From contig NC_015064.1 in the NCBI RefSeq assembly GCF_000178975.2, positions 2,294,001 through 2,358,000 on the forward strand: 64,000 nucleotides of DNA, read 5' to 3'. Origin of the DNA: Granulicella tundricola MP5ACTX9. GTDB taxonomy: Bacteria; Acidobacteriota; Terriglobia; Terriglobales; Acidobacteriaceae. The translations under genes were made by a program, and so were the position numbers. This document shows positions 32,638 through 41,474 of this stretch, one piece after another. Every line of letters begins with the position of its first letter. Within the stretch, counting starts at the first letter, position 1. The notes below the pieces were generated by a model, which was not told the DNA's origin, did not search any database, and worked only from the letters and a program-made list of their open reading frames with translations.

Positions 32638-33597
32638 ATGCCAAGGTACGCGGCATCGAACTGGGGCTGGGTTGCGCTCACGCTGATTGTCGGGGGCACT
32701 GCCGCAATAATAAGCAGGGCCGCGTTCTGGCAAAAGAAAAATGAAGTGGCGATTAGACCGCCAGGAGTTCGCCTCCTTCTACCCCCTCAACCTGCACAGT
32801 CTATCGCGGCTGGGGATCTTCCTTACGCGCTCATTAGCTGCTCTGCCTACGACTCGCTCAATCCAAATGACAAGAAAGCAAAAAGGTGCCCGAACGGCTC
32901 CGCCGATTTAGGAGATGAATGGCAGCCCTGGATCGCATTTCCGGATGCAGAGTTGCAAACGGAGATGGCCAGCGTTCACCTGCGAGCCCGCGTTTGGGAG
33001 AATAAGTCGAAGGGCCTGCTAGTCGTATCCTTTGGCGGAACTGAAGCCGGAAGCTGGAATGATTGGAAGTCAAATTTTCGCTGGACCCAATTGTGGCAAA
33101 AAGACGAATACACTGTGTTGGGGTCAAGCTATGTTCGTTCGTTTGCCGAAGAACTCGCGCGGAGGAGAACCCAGCCAGGTCAAGAATACCTCGGGAAGGT
33201 GACGCTGATCTCAACCGGTCACTCTCTGGGTGCGGGGTTAGCCGAAAAGTTCGCGTATTCTCTGCCCGCTCGCGAGTTCGGTATACAGCATGTGGACACA
33301 GTGTTCGCCTTCGATACATCTCCTGTGACAACGTTCCTAAACACGGCGCGGAACGTTCGGCAAGAAAATGTGATCGGCCTAAAGATCGTTAGGATTTACG
33401 AGCGTGGGGAGGGACTGGCAATTGTCCGTGCGATAGCGAGTGTCGTGCATAAGCCATCCACGGTGAACCCTGAAGTGAGTCAGCGTCGTTACAACTTATT
33501 TGGTGATGACCGTTTCGGCACCACCAACCCAGTAGCGAGCCATTCGATTGCAGAACTAGCTGAGGGCCTAAAGAAAGTTGCTGCCGGCTCGAATTAG
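32638..33597 (+). CDS. Membrane-anchored lipase class 3-like alpha/beta hydrolase
   Basis: A 319-residue protein. Residues ~9-25 (WGWVALTLIVGGTAAII) form an N-terminal membrane anchor. The body has LLVVSFGGTEAGSWNDWKSN (oxyanion-type strand), the nucleophile elbow STGHSLGAGLAEK with Ser196, DTVFAFDTSPV with a candidate Asp, and a later NPVASHSIAEL with a candidate His. This is the order seen in Lipase_3/DUF2974-type hydrolases. Substrate unknown. It stands alone, with GAGGA before the start. Confidence 0.75.
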   Translation: MPRYAASNWGWVALTLIVGGTAAIISRAAFWQKKNEVAIRPPGVRLLLPPQPAQSIAAGDLPYALISCSAYDSLNPNDKKAKRCPNGSADLGDEWQPWIAFPDAELQTEMASVHLRARVWENKSKGLLVVSFGGTEAGSWNDWKSNFRWTQLWQKDEYTVLGSSYVRSFAEELARRRTQPGQEYLGKVTLISTGHSLGAGLAEKFAYSLPAREFGIQHVDTVFAFDTSPVTTFLNTARNVRQENVIGLKIVRIYERGEGLAIVRAIASVVHKPSTVNPEVSQRRYNLFGDDRFGTTNPVASHSIAELAEGLKKVAAGSN

Positions 33598-34026
33598 GTT
33601 GTAGTGCCGACCTTGAGGCCACGCTCCCGTTCACAACGCCCAGCAATCGTGGAGGGTGCTCACCGGTACTCGCAATTCAGTGAAGGTAGCGCGTCGATAT
33701 AGCTGCAGTTCGGATTGGCTAACGACCTTTGTGTTTTCTCAAGGGCCATAATCTGAGATTCTAGCTAGGGATTTTCGATGAGTGGGTATAAATGTTTGTC
33801 GAGTCCTTTTCTGCCTCAAATGCGCGTAAGGACATAAAGCAGCCTTGGCGACGTCAAGGCTTTCGTGTTTTTTGAAGCGATGTGGCGCATGATTTTTATG
33901 CTGAGCAGCCCGTTGCATGTAGGAAGAGTTTTTATCTTTGCCAAGCCCGGACTACCATCCGATTAAAGTGGTTTCAGATTTCGTATTTCAGTTTAGAATC
34001 GTCGCAAATTCAAACCGGAGAGACAC
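33598..34026. other. 429-nt intergenic stretch
   Basis: I see no credible gene or strong hairpin. It is more AT-rich towards 33900-34020, and GGAGAG just before 34027 is the ribosome site of the next gene. Confidence 0.4.
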
Positions 34027-34530
34027 ATGCCTGCACCGCCTGCCCCACCTTCCAGACCTTCGCCACCAGTGCCGCCCACTAAGCCAACTTCAGGGCCCAG
34101 ACCGGCACCGCCAGACCTAAGCAAGATCCCGACTATCAAAGCCATTGAGATTCAATTTCAAACGGGCGACGATGATAAGGACCGTGACACACGGCTCAAC
34201 GTTGACTTCGTTCACGCTGGTGTCGTTTTTGCTTCCTCACAACCAGTAGACGATAACCCCGCGCATGACGGTATCTTTTCGCCTACTATCGACGAGTTTA
34301 GTGACAGCATGTCGACGCCGTGGCTTACGGTGCCCATTTTGGCCAACATACGAAAGGATCAACTTCCACAGTGCACAACCAAGCTTCATATCCAACCAAT
34401 TGGACACGACACATGGAAGTTCGATTATTGGGTAAGGCTGCATTTCTCTGATGGAGCTACGGATGAACAACACTTCAATGGTCTTACACTCAGTCAGGAC
34501 TCAAAAGATGCTTCATTCCCGCTAAAGTAG
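34027..34530 (+). CDS. Proline-rich N-terminus plus beta-rich protein, unknown
   Basis: A 167-residue protein with GGAGAG upstream. The first ~38 residues are Pro-rich (PAPPAPPSRPSPPVPPTKP). The rest is a single beta-rich domain (KAIEIQFQTGDDDKDRDTRL..., WKFDYWVRLHFSDG) that looks like a C2/PLAT-like sandwich, but I cannot assign a family. No signal peptide is visible. Confidence 0.55.
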   Translation: MPAPPAPPSRPSPPVPPTKPTSGPRPAPPDLSKIPTIKAIEIQFQTGDDDKDRDTRLNVDFVHAGVVFASSQPVDDNPAHDGIFSPTIDEFSDSMSTPWLTVPILANIRKDQLPQCTTKLHIQPIGHDTWKFDYWVRLHFSDGATDEQHFNGLTLSQDSKDASFPLK

Positions 34531-34811
34531 CAAGTTCGCTGATGTGATCCTTCCATGTCAGGCTGGGACGGCGGAGGCATCGACGGCCTGACGTTACGGC
34601 TGGGAGAGACAACGGAGGTGGAAGTGGATGCTCTTTTGGGACTACGATGCAACTGCACGGGAATGATGACGAAATTGCGGCCTTCGTTAGCTACCTTCCC
34701 TTTCCGGGGTACGATCGATCAGGTCAGGCATTCAAAGGGTTATAAGCTTTCGTAGCTCTCAGAGACCCATCGCGCACAGTCCGCTTACAAGCGGTTAAGG
34801 AAATCGTTTCG

Positions 34812-35664
34812 CTACTTCCTCTTGACAATCACCTTTACCCAAAACGATCCAATGTTGTCATCGTAGAAGAGTTCTCTGTTTGTCGGGTCGTCAAATTGCA
34901 CATCGTTCACCGTAAACCACAACTCCCCACTTTTATCTGCAATGGAGTCATTGTGTTGTCCAGCAAAAAATAAACTACCCGAAGATGGTACATTTTTGCC
35001 GCCGATACCAGCGACGAGCCCCCCAGCTGGCTCGCTCGGAATTAGATAATGTTCGCGGCGCGACCGAAAGCTTGGCTTGTAAGAGTCGAGGCTAAATCCA
35101 TTTGGCCCAACCCAAGGGCGGGTGAGGATGAGAGAAGCCCTCTCTTCTTTAGTGAAAAATTGCTTAGGGACCCGAGTTTCTTCGGGGTCATCTCTACGGA
35201 TTTTCTCTTTCTCCACCCATTCATTCTCATAATGTAAGCGCCGCTCAACGTTCTCCCAGATACTGTGCATGTCTACGCACACTTTGCCTCCGGCGGTCAC
35301 GGTGATGTGGTCTCCCTCTGTCACCGGAATTCCCGATTGCTGCCACCCCTCCGGCGTCACCGTGATGAGATACTCCGCGCTGCCTCGAGCCTTTTCAGAT
35401 CGCTCAAAGAAAATGCGAGCTGGTGTTCCCTAGCTGAACTTCTGCGGGTTGCACCGTGAACAACTTGCTAAAAATAAACATGAATAGCAATGCCATGAGG
35501 GCGAACGATGCCAGCATGAGAATCAGAGTAGCCAATCTGCGGGGCTCTGAAAGTATCGTATCAAGAACGTCTCCAATGGTCCGCCCTAGGGATGCGTATC
35601 CACCCTCCGGCGTGCCCGATGGGGCTGAGGAGCTTTCTCCGCTATTTGTCGATTTATCAAACAT
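34812..35664 (-). pseudogene. Membrane-anchored LecA-like lectin-domain protein, frameshifted
   Basis: Two overlapping minus-strand frames appear to be one broken gene. The first (from 35664) encodes a Ser/Gly-rich start and one transmembrane helix (LATLILMLASFALMALLF) and ends soon after VQPAEVQL. The second frame carries GTPARIFFERSEKARGSAEY, then LITVTPEGWQQSGIPV-EGDHI, GGLVAGIGG, ELWFTVND and DNIGSFWV, a galactose-binding PA-IL/LecA-like fold, but has no start upstream. Removing one G from the GGG near 35427-35429 joins them. The lectin part could alternatively start from an internal GTG at 35360, making it truncated. Confidence 0.6.
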
Positions 35665-35674
35665 GCTAATTTCC

Positions 35675-35980
35675 TCAGTGAGTCAACCACAATCCCACAC
35701 CCCCGTGATGAGAGCAAGTCCCTCGGGCGTGTTGGCTAAAGCTGTAGGTCCCATCTGAACACTTCGCAGTCGCCCCGGACGGTGCCGAGGGTGCCCGCAT
35801 CGGAGTGTGGACCCGCTGGCCGTCTATGTTGGTGTAGTGGGTGCCCGAGGCGGGACCAGTGGTGGTTGCGGGAGCCGTGGGCGGGGCAGGAGTCGGCTGC
35901 GGGTTCTGCGTTGGTTGCTGCGAACTCAACGCCAACGGGAACAACAAAAGTGCGGCTAAAAGCGAGGTCCTACTCAGCAT
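35675..35980 (-). CDS. Secreted DUF3761-family small protein
   Basis: A 101-residue protein with a clear signal peptide (MLSRTSLLAALLLFPLALSS), a Pro/Thr-rich linker, and a C-terminal CSDGTYSFSQHARGTCSHHG motif followed by GVGLWL, diagnostic of DUF3761. The two Cys probably form a disulfide. The function of the family is unknown. It lies 10 nt upstream of the broken lectin-like gene on the same strand. Confidence 0.82.
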   Translation of the reverse strand: MLSRTSLLAALLLFPLALSSQQPTQNPQPTPAPPTAPATTTGPASGTHYTNIDGQRVHTPMRAPSAPSGATAKCSDGTYSFSQHARGTCSHHGGVGLWLTH

Positions 35981-36060
35981 TTGATTCCCTCGGGTGGATG
36001 TCTGAAGGTATCCCGAGGGCGGGGCGTTGTAAACATCAATCTTGGAGGCGGCCGGCGAGC

Positions 36061-36312
36061 CTACGGGACGATTTCTAAGCTAATTTTTAGGTCGGTCCGC
36101 AGGGCGATTACGTGCAAGACGTTGCGGAGCGAAGTAGCCGTTCGCCCATTCTTACCGATGATGCTTCCCACGTCGTCCGTTGCAACGGTGACGCGATAAA
36201 CAACCTTGCCCAGCTCCGTGGTGGCGATGGAAAGCACCACCTCATTGGGTCGGCCCACCATGAGCTTGATTATTTCCGAAAGCGCCGCTCCTGTTCGTTC
36301 AATGTCTACCAT
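36061..36312 (-). CDS. KH-domain RNA-binding protein (KhpA-like), copy 1
   Basis: Eighty-three residues from the ATG at 36312, about the usual KhpA length. GSIIGKNGRTATSLRNVL contains the KH G-x-x-G loop (GKNG). KhpA-type proteins bind RNA. It follows the degenerate recombinase gene by 25 nt on the same strand, so it may be in that operon. A related protein is at 51274-51528. Confidence 0.8.
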   Translation of the reverse strand: MVDIERTGAALSEIIKLMVGRPNEVVLSIATTELGKVVYRVTVATDDVGSIIGKNGRTATSLRNVLHVIALRTDLKISLEIVP

Positions 36313-36337
36313 GATGGGCAGTCTACGGGAATAGGGG

Positions 36338-37306
36338 CTAAAGAGAGGAGACAAATTTCATTAGCTCGGGCTTGTCCCGCCAATGCGCCTTGCCTTTTCG
36401 AGGGCTTAGTCTGTTCAGCTCTTTGCGGAAGCGTTCAGGAGTCATGGAGAGGTAACGCTCAGTCGCCCCCAGGTCTACTTGCCCCATGTATGCGGCCAGT
36501 GCAGGGAGCATCCGGCTAAGGTTAGCGCCATTTCGAATCCAGGACGTGATCCGATGAACCGCAAAGGTGAATTTGAGGTCATTAAGTCTCGGTTCCAGGG
36601 CGCTACCGTCCCGCCGGCAAACCCCCGCGATACGCCGTAGCCGCGCAAAGCAGACTACCACCGATTTCTTACTCAGGGGTTTGTCATTCTTAGTAACGAG
36701 AAAGTGCGGGTCGAACAGTCTCTTCCTTGCCCTCCAATTTCTGTACTTCTGCAGGACTTCGCATAGGTCACGCGATAAGGGAATGCTGCGACTTCGATTC
36801 CATCGCGCGCTCACAATCGTGAGCATTCCGGTTTCGAGATCTACGTCTGCGTCTTTGACCCCCAAAATCTCGCCGGTTAGCGCCCCGGTGCCATAGAGGA
36901 AGAGGATAAAGGTCCTCAAAGTTTGAGGATCAACCAACCTAGTAGGGTGATGGTCCGTGCGCGCCGCGCGCAACAGGCTTTGGATTTCGGCTCGGGAGTA
37001 AATGTAGGGCTCGAAAGTCTGCCTCACCTCCGGTCTTTGAGGGGGCATCCGGAGGCCGGGCAACACCGCGCGAGCGGACCAAAATTCAAAGAAGCGGCTC
37101 AGCATCTGATGCTTCAATCGCCACGTTCTCGACCCGATTGATTGCCCATCCAGAAACCCAAGCACGTCCTTTGCCGTGACCGCAGCGAGCGCCACGGGTC
37201 CAAGATACTGGCATAGTTGCAGGAGCATCGAGCCTCCCCGTTCAAAGACAATCCCCTCCGCATGTCTACGTGAGATGTACTTTTCAACGGCCTCGGCAAC
37301 CGTCAT
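36338..37306 (-). CDS. Tyrosine recombinase-like protein with degenerate active site
   Basis: A 322-residue protein with the fold of XerC/D-type recombinases (N-terminal core-binding helices, then a catalytic-type domain from about residue 105). Only the Tyr-containing ATERYLSMTP block is intact. The first catalytic Arg site reads GTGALTGEI (Leu instead of Arg), the H-x-x-R-H block reads NDLKFTF (Asn and Lys), and the G-H block reads YMGQ (Gln). It overlaps the upstream recombinase by 4 nt (ATGA). It is probably a structural partner of the active upstream enzyme rather than a recombinase on its own. Confidence 0.75.
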   Translation of the reverse strand: MTVAEAVEKYISRRHAEGIVFERGGSMLLQLCQYLGPVALAAVTAKDVLGFLDGQSIGSRTWRLKHQMLSRFFEFWSARAVLPGLRMPPQRPEVRQTFEPYIYSRAEIQSLLRAARTDHHPTRLVDPQTLRTFILFLYGTGALTGEILGVKDADVDLETGMLTIVSARWNRSRSIPLSRDLCEVLQKYRNWRARKRLFDPHFLVTKNDKPLSKKSVVVCFARLRRIAGVCRRDGSALEPRLNDLKFTFAVHRITSWIRNGANLSRMLPALAAYMGQVDLGATERYLSMTPERFRKELNRLSPRKGKAHWRDKPELMKFVSSL

Positions 37307-38547
37307 TTGACCCCCGCCAGACTGAAGGATGCTACTTGCCGAAGCGACTTGAGATCATATTTCGCATAGATGGACACAGACCGCATGTCCCGGTGGCCAA
37401 GAAAATCCGCGATGTCTTTCAGCGATGAGCCCCTCCGTAGAAGCTCGGTGGCGCAAGAGTGCCGAAGCGCGTGGCCACCGTAATTCTCGGAGGTGATACC
37501 AAGTTTCTTCATGCGGTCAGCCGCAATGCCCCACAAGGTCGTAGCCCTCACCGTCCGATATGGGGGCCGCAGGGTAACGAAGACGTTCCTACAGACACAT
37601 TGAGGACGCCCACGTTGAAGATAGCCAAGAATCGCCTCTCCCACCTCGAATTGGATCGGAAATTGCTGAACTCTACCCCGCTTGGCCCGGTGTACGACAA
37701 ACGTTTCGCTTACCCAATTGAAATCCGATAATCTGAGGCCCACGACCTCACTGCTCCGCAGCCCATAGATCGAACACAGATAGAGTATCGCGGTCGCTCT
37801 CAACTCCACCGGGGTCTCAGTTTTGTTGTTGATAAGCCTTCGAACGTCTTTCCAAGTAGGGCCCTTCGGCGCGGAAAGATACCTCGGGATATGCGGCCCC
37901 CGCAGGTTTAGCGGAATGTGCGAGTTGTTCCAGCCCCGCTCTTCGGCGTATCGGAAGAACATTCGAATGGCTCCGCAAAACGAAACGATTGACCGGGGCA
38001 GATATCCACTCGCGCGCTTCATTAGGATGAAGTCGTCAACGTCGGACAGTGAGATGACCGATAGCGAAGCCCGACGGTCGAGAGCCCACTCCAAGAAATG
38101 TGACACCCGCGTCCGGTAGATGCGCGTCGTCTCCGGGGCCAAGCCTCGCACCACGGAGAGATAGTGGGCGAATCCACGGACTATGATTTCGGTCGGCCCC
38201 GGGTCCAGGGCTTCGATGGTTAGTTGGTTATGAAAACGCAACCAATTCTTAGCCGTTAGAAGAAATCTCATTCCCGAGACTTTGGTTGGTCTGCGGGCGG
38301 TTCTGGGACCGGGTTCGGTCAGCCAACGTTCGGTCCCCCGCTGCAACTCTTCGATACTCACGGCCCGCGAGCTTTCGAGTTCGAGAAACCTAACTATGTT
38401 GAGAAGCATGGCAGCCATAGACCGTAAGCGCGACCGTCCGACGCCCTGCCGGGCCATATAGTCAAGGTACTCTTCACGTTCACGGAGCATGGGAGCAGCG
38501 CACTGCCTCGCACGAGTGCTTTCGAAGACGAATAGCTCTTGGATCAT
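37303..38547 (-). CDS. Tyrosine recombinase, active-site intact
   Basis: With the ATG at 38547 the protein has 414 residues. A SAM-like core-binding domain lies around residues 110-210. The catalytic residues are all present: Arg in YGLRSSEV, Lys in HRAKRGRV, HALRHSCAT, FLGHRDMRS and Tyr in SIYAKYD. It resembles recombinases found in tandem in RIT-type elements, but only two genes are present here. It overlaps the degenerate recombinase gene downstream. An extension to 38592 is possible. Confidence 0.83.
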   Translation of the reverse strand: MIQELFVFESTRARQCAAPMLREREEYLDYMARQGVGRSRLRSMAAMLLNIVRFLELESSRAVSIEELQRGTERWLTEPGPRTARRPTKVSGMRFLLTAKNWLRFHNQLTIEALDPGPTEIIVRGFAHYLSVVRGLAPETTRIYRTRVSHFLEWALDRRASLSVISLSDVDDFILMKRASGYLPRSIVSFCGAIRMFFRYAEERGWNNSHIPLNLRGPHIPRYLSAPKGPTWKDVRRLINNKTETPVELRATAILYLCSIYGLRSSEVVGLRLSDFNWVSETFVVHRAKRGRVQQFPIQFEVGEAILGYLQRGRPQCVCRNVFVTLRPPYRTVRATTLWGIAADRMKKLGITSENYGGHALRHSCATELLRRGSSLKDIADFLGHRDMRSVSIYAKYDLKSLRQVASFSLAGVK

Positions 38548-38899
38548 GACGTTCCGGTTCCTGTGGCAAAGACAACCCGCAATGCAGATCACGGCGGAAC
38601 ACCACGCTAACGCCTCCGTTAGCGTTTGGGAAGAGAGACTTGTCGCATTGCTCTAATCTCTTGTCTTGGCGATAAAGCGAACACTCCAACCGGCATGAAT
38701 TGACTACGGCGAGGTCCGCATAGACTTTGTGCTCCCGTTGGGAATCAAGGGATGCCGGCCACCTTCAACGTTTTGTCCGCCATCCCTAAAGATGAACAAT
38801 CTCATTAGATTGAGGGCCGTTTCAACAAGAGTCGATAAGTTACAAATGGGTTAGGGCTGCCTTGCACCGATGTGACTTCCATACAACTTCAGCTTCAGT
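38548..38899. other. Divergent intergenic region with palindrome
   Basis: Separates the recombinase operon (minus) from the EAL gene (plus) and should carry both promoters. A 9-bp inverted repeat ACGCTAACG / CGTTAGCGT at 38614-38635 with a CCTC loop lies 67 nt upstream of the recombinase start and could be an operator. Confidence 0.45.
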
Positions 38900-39769
38900 A
38901 TGTCGTTAAGGCGACAGTTTCCGAAGAGTTTGGGCTTTATTCTTTCGTGGATGAGCGGCCCCGAGCTAATTGAACCCAAGTGCTCCGCCTGCAAAGACGG
39001 AGTTAGTCAGCCTTTCCCGATGACAATGGCGTTCCAACCCATTGTCGATGTGCTGGAGTCCCGCGTTTATGCCTACGAGGCCCTTGTCCGGGGTTTGAAC
39101 AACGAACCGGCGGGCGTGGTCATGGCACAGCTGACCGAAGACAATCGATACGCCTTTGACCAAAGTTGCCGTGTCGCTGCCATTACTCTCGCAGCCCGCC
39201 TTGGCTTGAAAGACACTGGGGCAAAGTTATCCATCAACTTCATGCCTGGGGCGGTCTACAATCCCGCTGCTTGCATCCGGCTAACCTTGGAGACGGCACG
39301 AAAGCTAGACTTCCCACTCGATCTACTCATCTTTGAGATCACCGAGATGGAAGAAATCAAAGACCGAAACCACGTCTTGAAAATTGCCCAGGAATATCGT
39401 CGCCACGGATTTCAAATGGCTATCGATGACTTCGGCTCGGGCTATTCGGGTCTCAATCTTTTAGCGGACCTTACGCCCGACATTCTTAAACTAGACATGG
39501 ACCTCACCCGCAATCTTCACGCGCGGCCCACGGCCTTAGCCATCGTCCGTTCTACTGCCGAGCTTTGCCGGGAACTCGGAGTGACTTGCATCGCCGAAGG
39601 GGTCGAGACTGTTGAGGAGCTGCGGGCGCTTCGCTCTTGCGGCATCCGTCTGATGCAAGGCTACCTATTAGCCCGTCCAGCTTTCGAGGCGCTACCCGCT
39701 GTCGCGTATCCGCAAGACCTTGGAGCTCTTCCAGGCCGACGTGAAGCTGCACAATCTCTTAGCGCTTGA
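38900..39769 (+). CDS. Stand-alone EAL-domain c-di-GMP phosphodiesterase
   Basis: A 289-residue protein, almost all EAL domain. Catalytic and metal residues are visible: EALVRG (E60), SINFMPG (N113), FEITEME, AIDDFGSGYSG (D176, D177), LKLDMDL (K197), AEGVETVEE (E233) and MQGYLLARP (Q253). All expected active-site motifs are kept, so hydrolysis of c-di-GMP to pGpG is likely. It has no sensor or membrane domain. A CSAC pair (residues 28-31) precedes the domain. Confidence 0.92.
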   Translation: MSLRRQFPKSLGFILSWMSGPELIEPKCSACKDGVSQPFPMTMAFQPIVDVLESRVYAYEALVRGLNNEPAGVVMAQLTEDNRYAFDQSCRVAAITLAARLGLKDTGAKLSINFMPGAVYNPAACIRLTLETARKLDFPLDLLIFEITEMEEIKDRNHVLKIAQEYRRHGFQMAIDDFGSGYSGLNLLADLTPDILKLDMDLTRNLHARPTALAIVRSTAELCRELGVTCIAEGVETVEELRALRSCGIRLMQGYLLARPAFEALPAVAYPQDLGALPGRREAAQSLSA

Positions 39770-40055
39770 TCCATTCAGTAGCTTGTGCAATCACGGTCCG
39801 ATCTTTGCTGACACAGGCACGCTACAAAGCCCCACCGGGATAGAAATCGGACTGCGGTTAGACAAGGGCCGGTTGTGACGCGGGACGGCGATAGCGTGTC
39901 ACTTTCCGCGGTTTATTGCAATCAACGCAAGTATCCACCTCTCGTGAAAAGCCGAGGCGTCGTCCTCTCGTACCCGAAGTGAGAAAACGGACGGCATTAT
40001 TTCAGCATAGCCCGCACATAAATCACCACATAGTGGGACGGCGGGAACAGTCTGC

Positions 40056-40313
40056 CTAATCGCTCGAATATCGTGAGAGCGCGGCCCGCCCTCGCGTATC
40101 GTGACGCCTCGATTGATCGCGCACGGCTGAGTAGTTGATTGAAGGCCAATGCTTGAGGGGTGACCATGTCGCGAACTTCAATTCGGCCTCGACCATCTGG
40201 CCACAGACGGAGCATGGGTGTACTCGCCAACGAGCGCGGTCGATGTCGGCATGTAAGAGCTGCTGAATTTCAGGTCCAAATTCCCCTGAACACGGCCTTT
40301 TAGGGACGGGCAT
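40056..40313 (-). CDS. Small C-x-x-C protein, unknown
   Basis: Eighty-five residues, starting MPVPKRPCSGEF. The middle has HPCSVCGQMVEAEL and then TWSPLKHWPSINY, resembling small zinc-ribbon-like bacterial proteins with a C-x-x-C-G followed by an HWP motif. A competing frame at 39997-40230 on the same strand looks less protein-like. Confidence 0.4.
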   Translation of the reverse strand: MPVPKRPCSGEFGPEIQQLLHADIDRARWRVHPCSVCGQMVEAELKFATWSPLKHWPSINYSAVRDQSRRHDTRGRAALSRYSSD

Positions 40314-40716
40314 TTGTTTTTGGATTCTTGGTCAGCCCTGCTGGTTGGTCGCAACGTTGTGCAAAGTTCGCTTTCGGATGCTGCTGAAACGATCTCAGGT
40401 TCGCGGTCTACGCGTGTTAGGTCAATCCATGGTGAGCCTGATCGTGAGGGATTGCGTAATGAGGGTGTTGGGAAGACGCTCCGCCATCATCAATCTGCAT
40501 TACTAGAATGATCACGCAGTACTCCCCGTTCAATTCCCTGCCCAACTCTGTGCCTGACAGTCAAGGGCTTACTATTTAGGCTGCATCGGGTTGCCGCTCG
40601 GTTGATTTTGAGAAATCGCATATCAAGCAAGACTTTGACCACTCGTCACCTTAGCAAAATGTGACTGTCACCTATGGGTGATACCCATTCGTCTAGATTG
40701 CCCGTAACGTGGTGAG
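40314..40716. other. 403-nt stretch without a supported gene
   Basis: No credible frame on either strand and no strong hairpin noticed. The right end leads into the small membrane-protein frame at 40717. Confidence 0.4.
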
Positions 40717-40893
40717 ATGACCTGGATGTTCTGGGAAACACTGAAGCTGCTCGTCTACTCAATCAGCGGAATATGGGTGCTCTGCTATCTACTTTCAATG
40801 ATGATGACTACCGGCGGAGTAGCATCTCATGCCGAGACTGAGACACGCATCGATCCAATCGAGGTGTTCGACGAAGAGCTGTCCCTCCAATAG
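40717..40893 (+). CDS. 58-residue single-pass membrane protein
   Basis: Encodes MTWMFWETLKLLVYSISG, then a hydrophobic run through IWVLCYLLSMMM and an acidic C-terminus (IDPIEVFDEELSLQ). GGTGAG directly precedes the ATG, which is closer than ideal. One transmembrane helix with an acidic tail. Not recognised. Confidence 0.4.
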   Translation: MTWMFWETLKLLVYSISGIWVLCYLLSMMMTTGGVASHAETETRIDPIEVFDEELSLQ

Positions 40894-41084
40894 GGGGGGG
40901 ATTCCAGAAAAGCTGAATTCTTTCGATGATGGTCAGCGAAGGAATGATTGATCCTGACGTTAGGTCGAATTCCAAGCCCTCCCCAGACAGACCAATGCCT
41001 GACTGGTCGAGGCCAAAGCTACCGCATCTTTATCCCCAGAACGTGTTATTGCGACTCGTTGATTGAACTTGCGACAGTATTCGC

Positions 41085-41285
41085 ATGATAGGCCCCACGT
41101 TCCAATCCTTGAAGATCGTCACATTTGCTTTGCTGATGCTGGGTGCAGTCGGCTCATCCCTCTTCGCGTTAGGGGCGAGGATCAGCAAGCCCAAGCAGGC
41201 CGAACCTAAAGAACAGTTCATTCCGAGTAACGTGATTCCGTTCCATGACGCGCGGGCGAAGACTGCGAGCAAAGTTAGCCGTTAG
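41085..41285 (+). CDS. 66-residue single-pass membrane protein
   Basis: One hydrophobic helix (IVTFALLMLGAVGSSLFAL) followed by a basic tail with Lys/Pro-rich segments. No clear ribosome site. Not recognised. It lies between the 58-residue membrane protein and the IS5 copy. Confidence 0.4.
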   Translation: MIGPTFQSLKIVTFALLMLGAVGSSLFALGARISKPKQAEPKEQFIPSNVIPFHDARAKTASKVSR

Positions 41286-41474
41286 GCGGCCTCATCCATC
41301 TCTGCTGGCCGCTAAAGAAGAGCGGCATGCTCCGTGAATAAGTGTTGCGGTAGGCAGGGACAGTCGGTGTACTTTGGGCAGGCGGCCGGGTGGGGGCTAC
41401 GGGGTGTTTGGATTGGTCGTAATCCATCCAAATGTCGCTGGAAATCGTCTTATAGAAGTGCTGACAACGATTAG

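Noticed and set aside
34555..34755. 66-residue frame after the Pro-rich gene
   Set aside because: No ribosome site, and composition is not convincing. Not listed as a gene.
36338..38592. Complete RIT (recombinase-in-trio) element
   Set aside because: Only two recombinase genes are present. The next gene encodes a KH protein, and nothing like a third recombinase is nearby.
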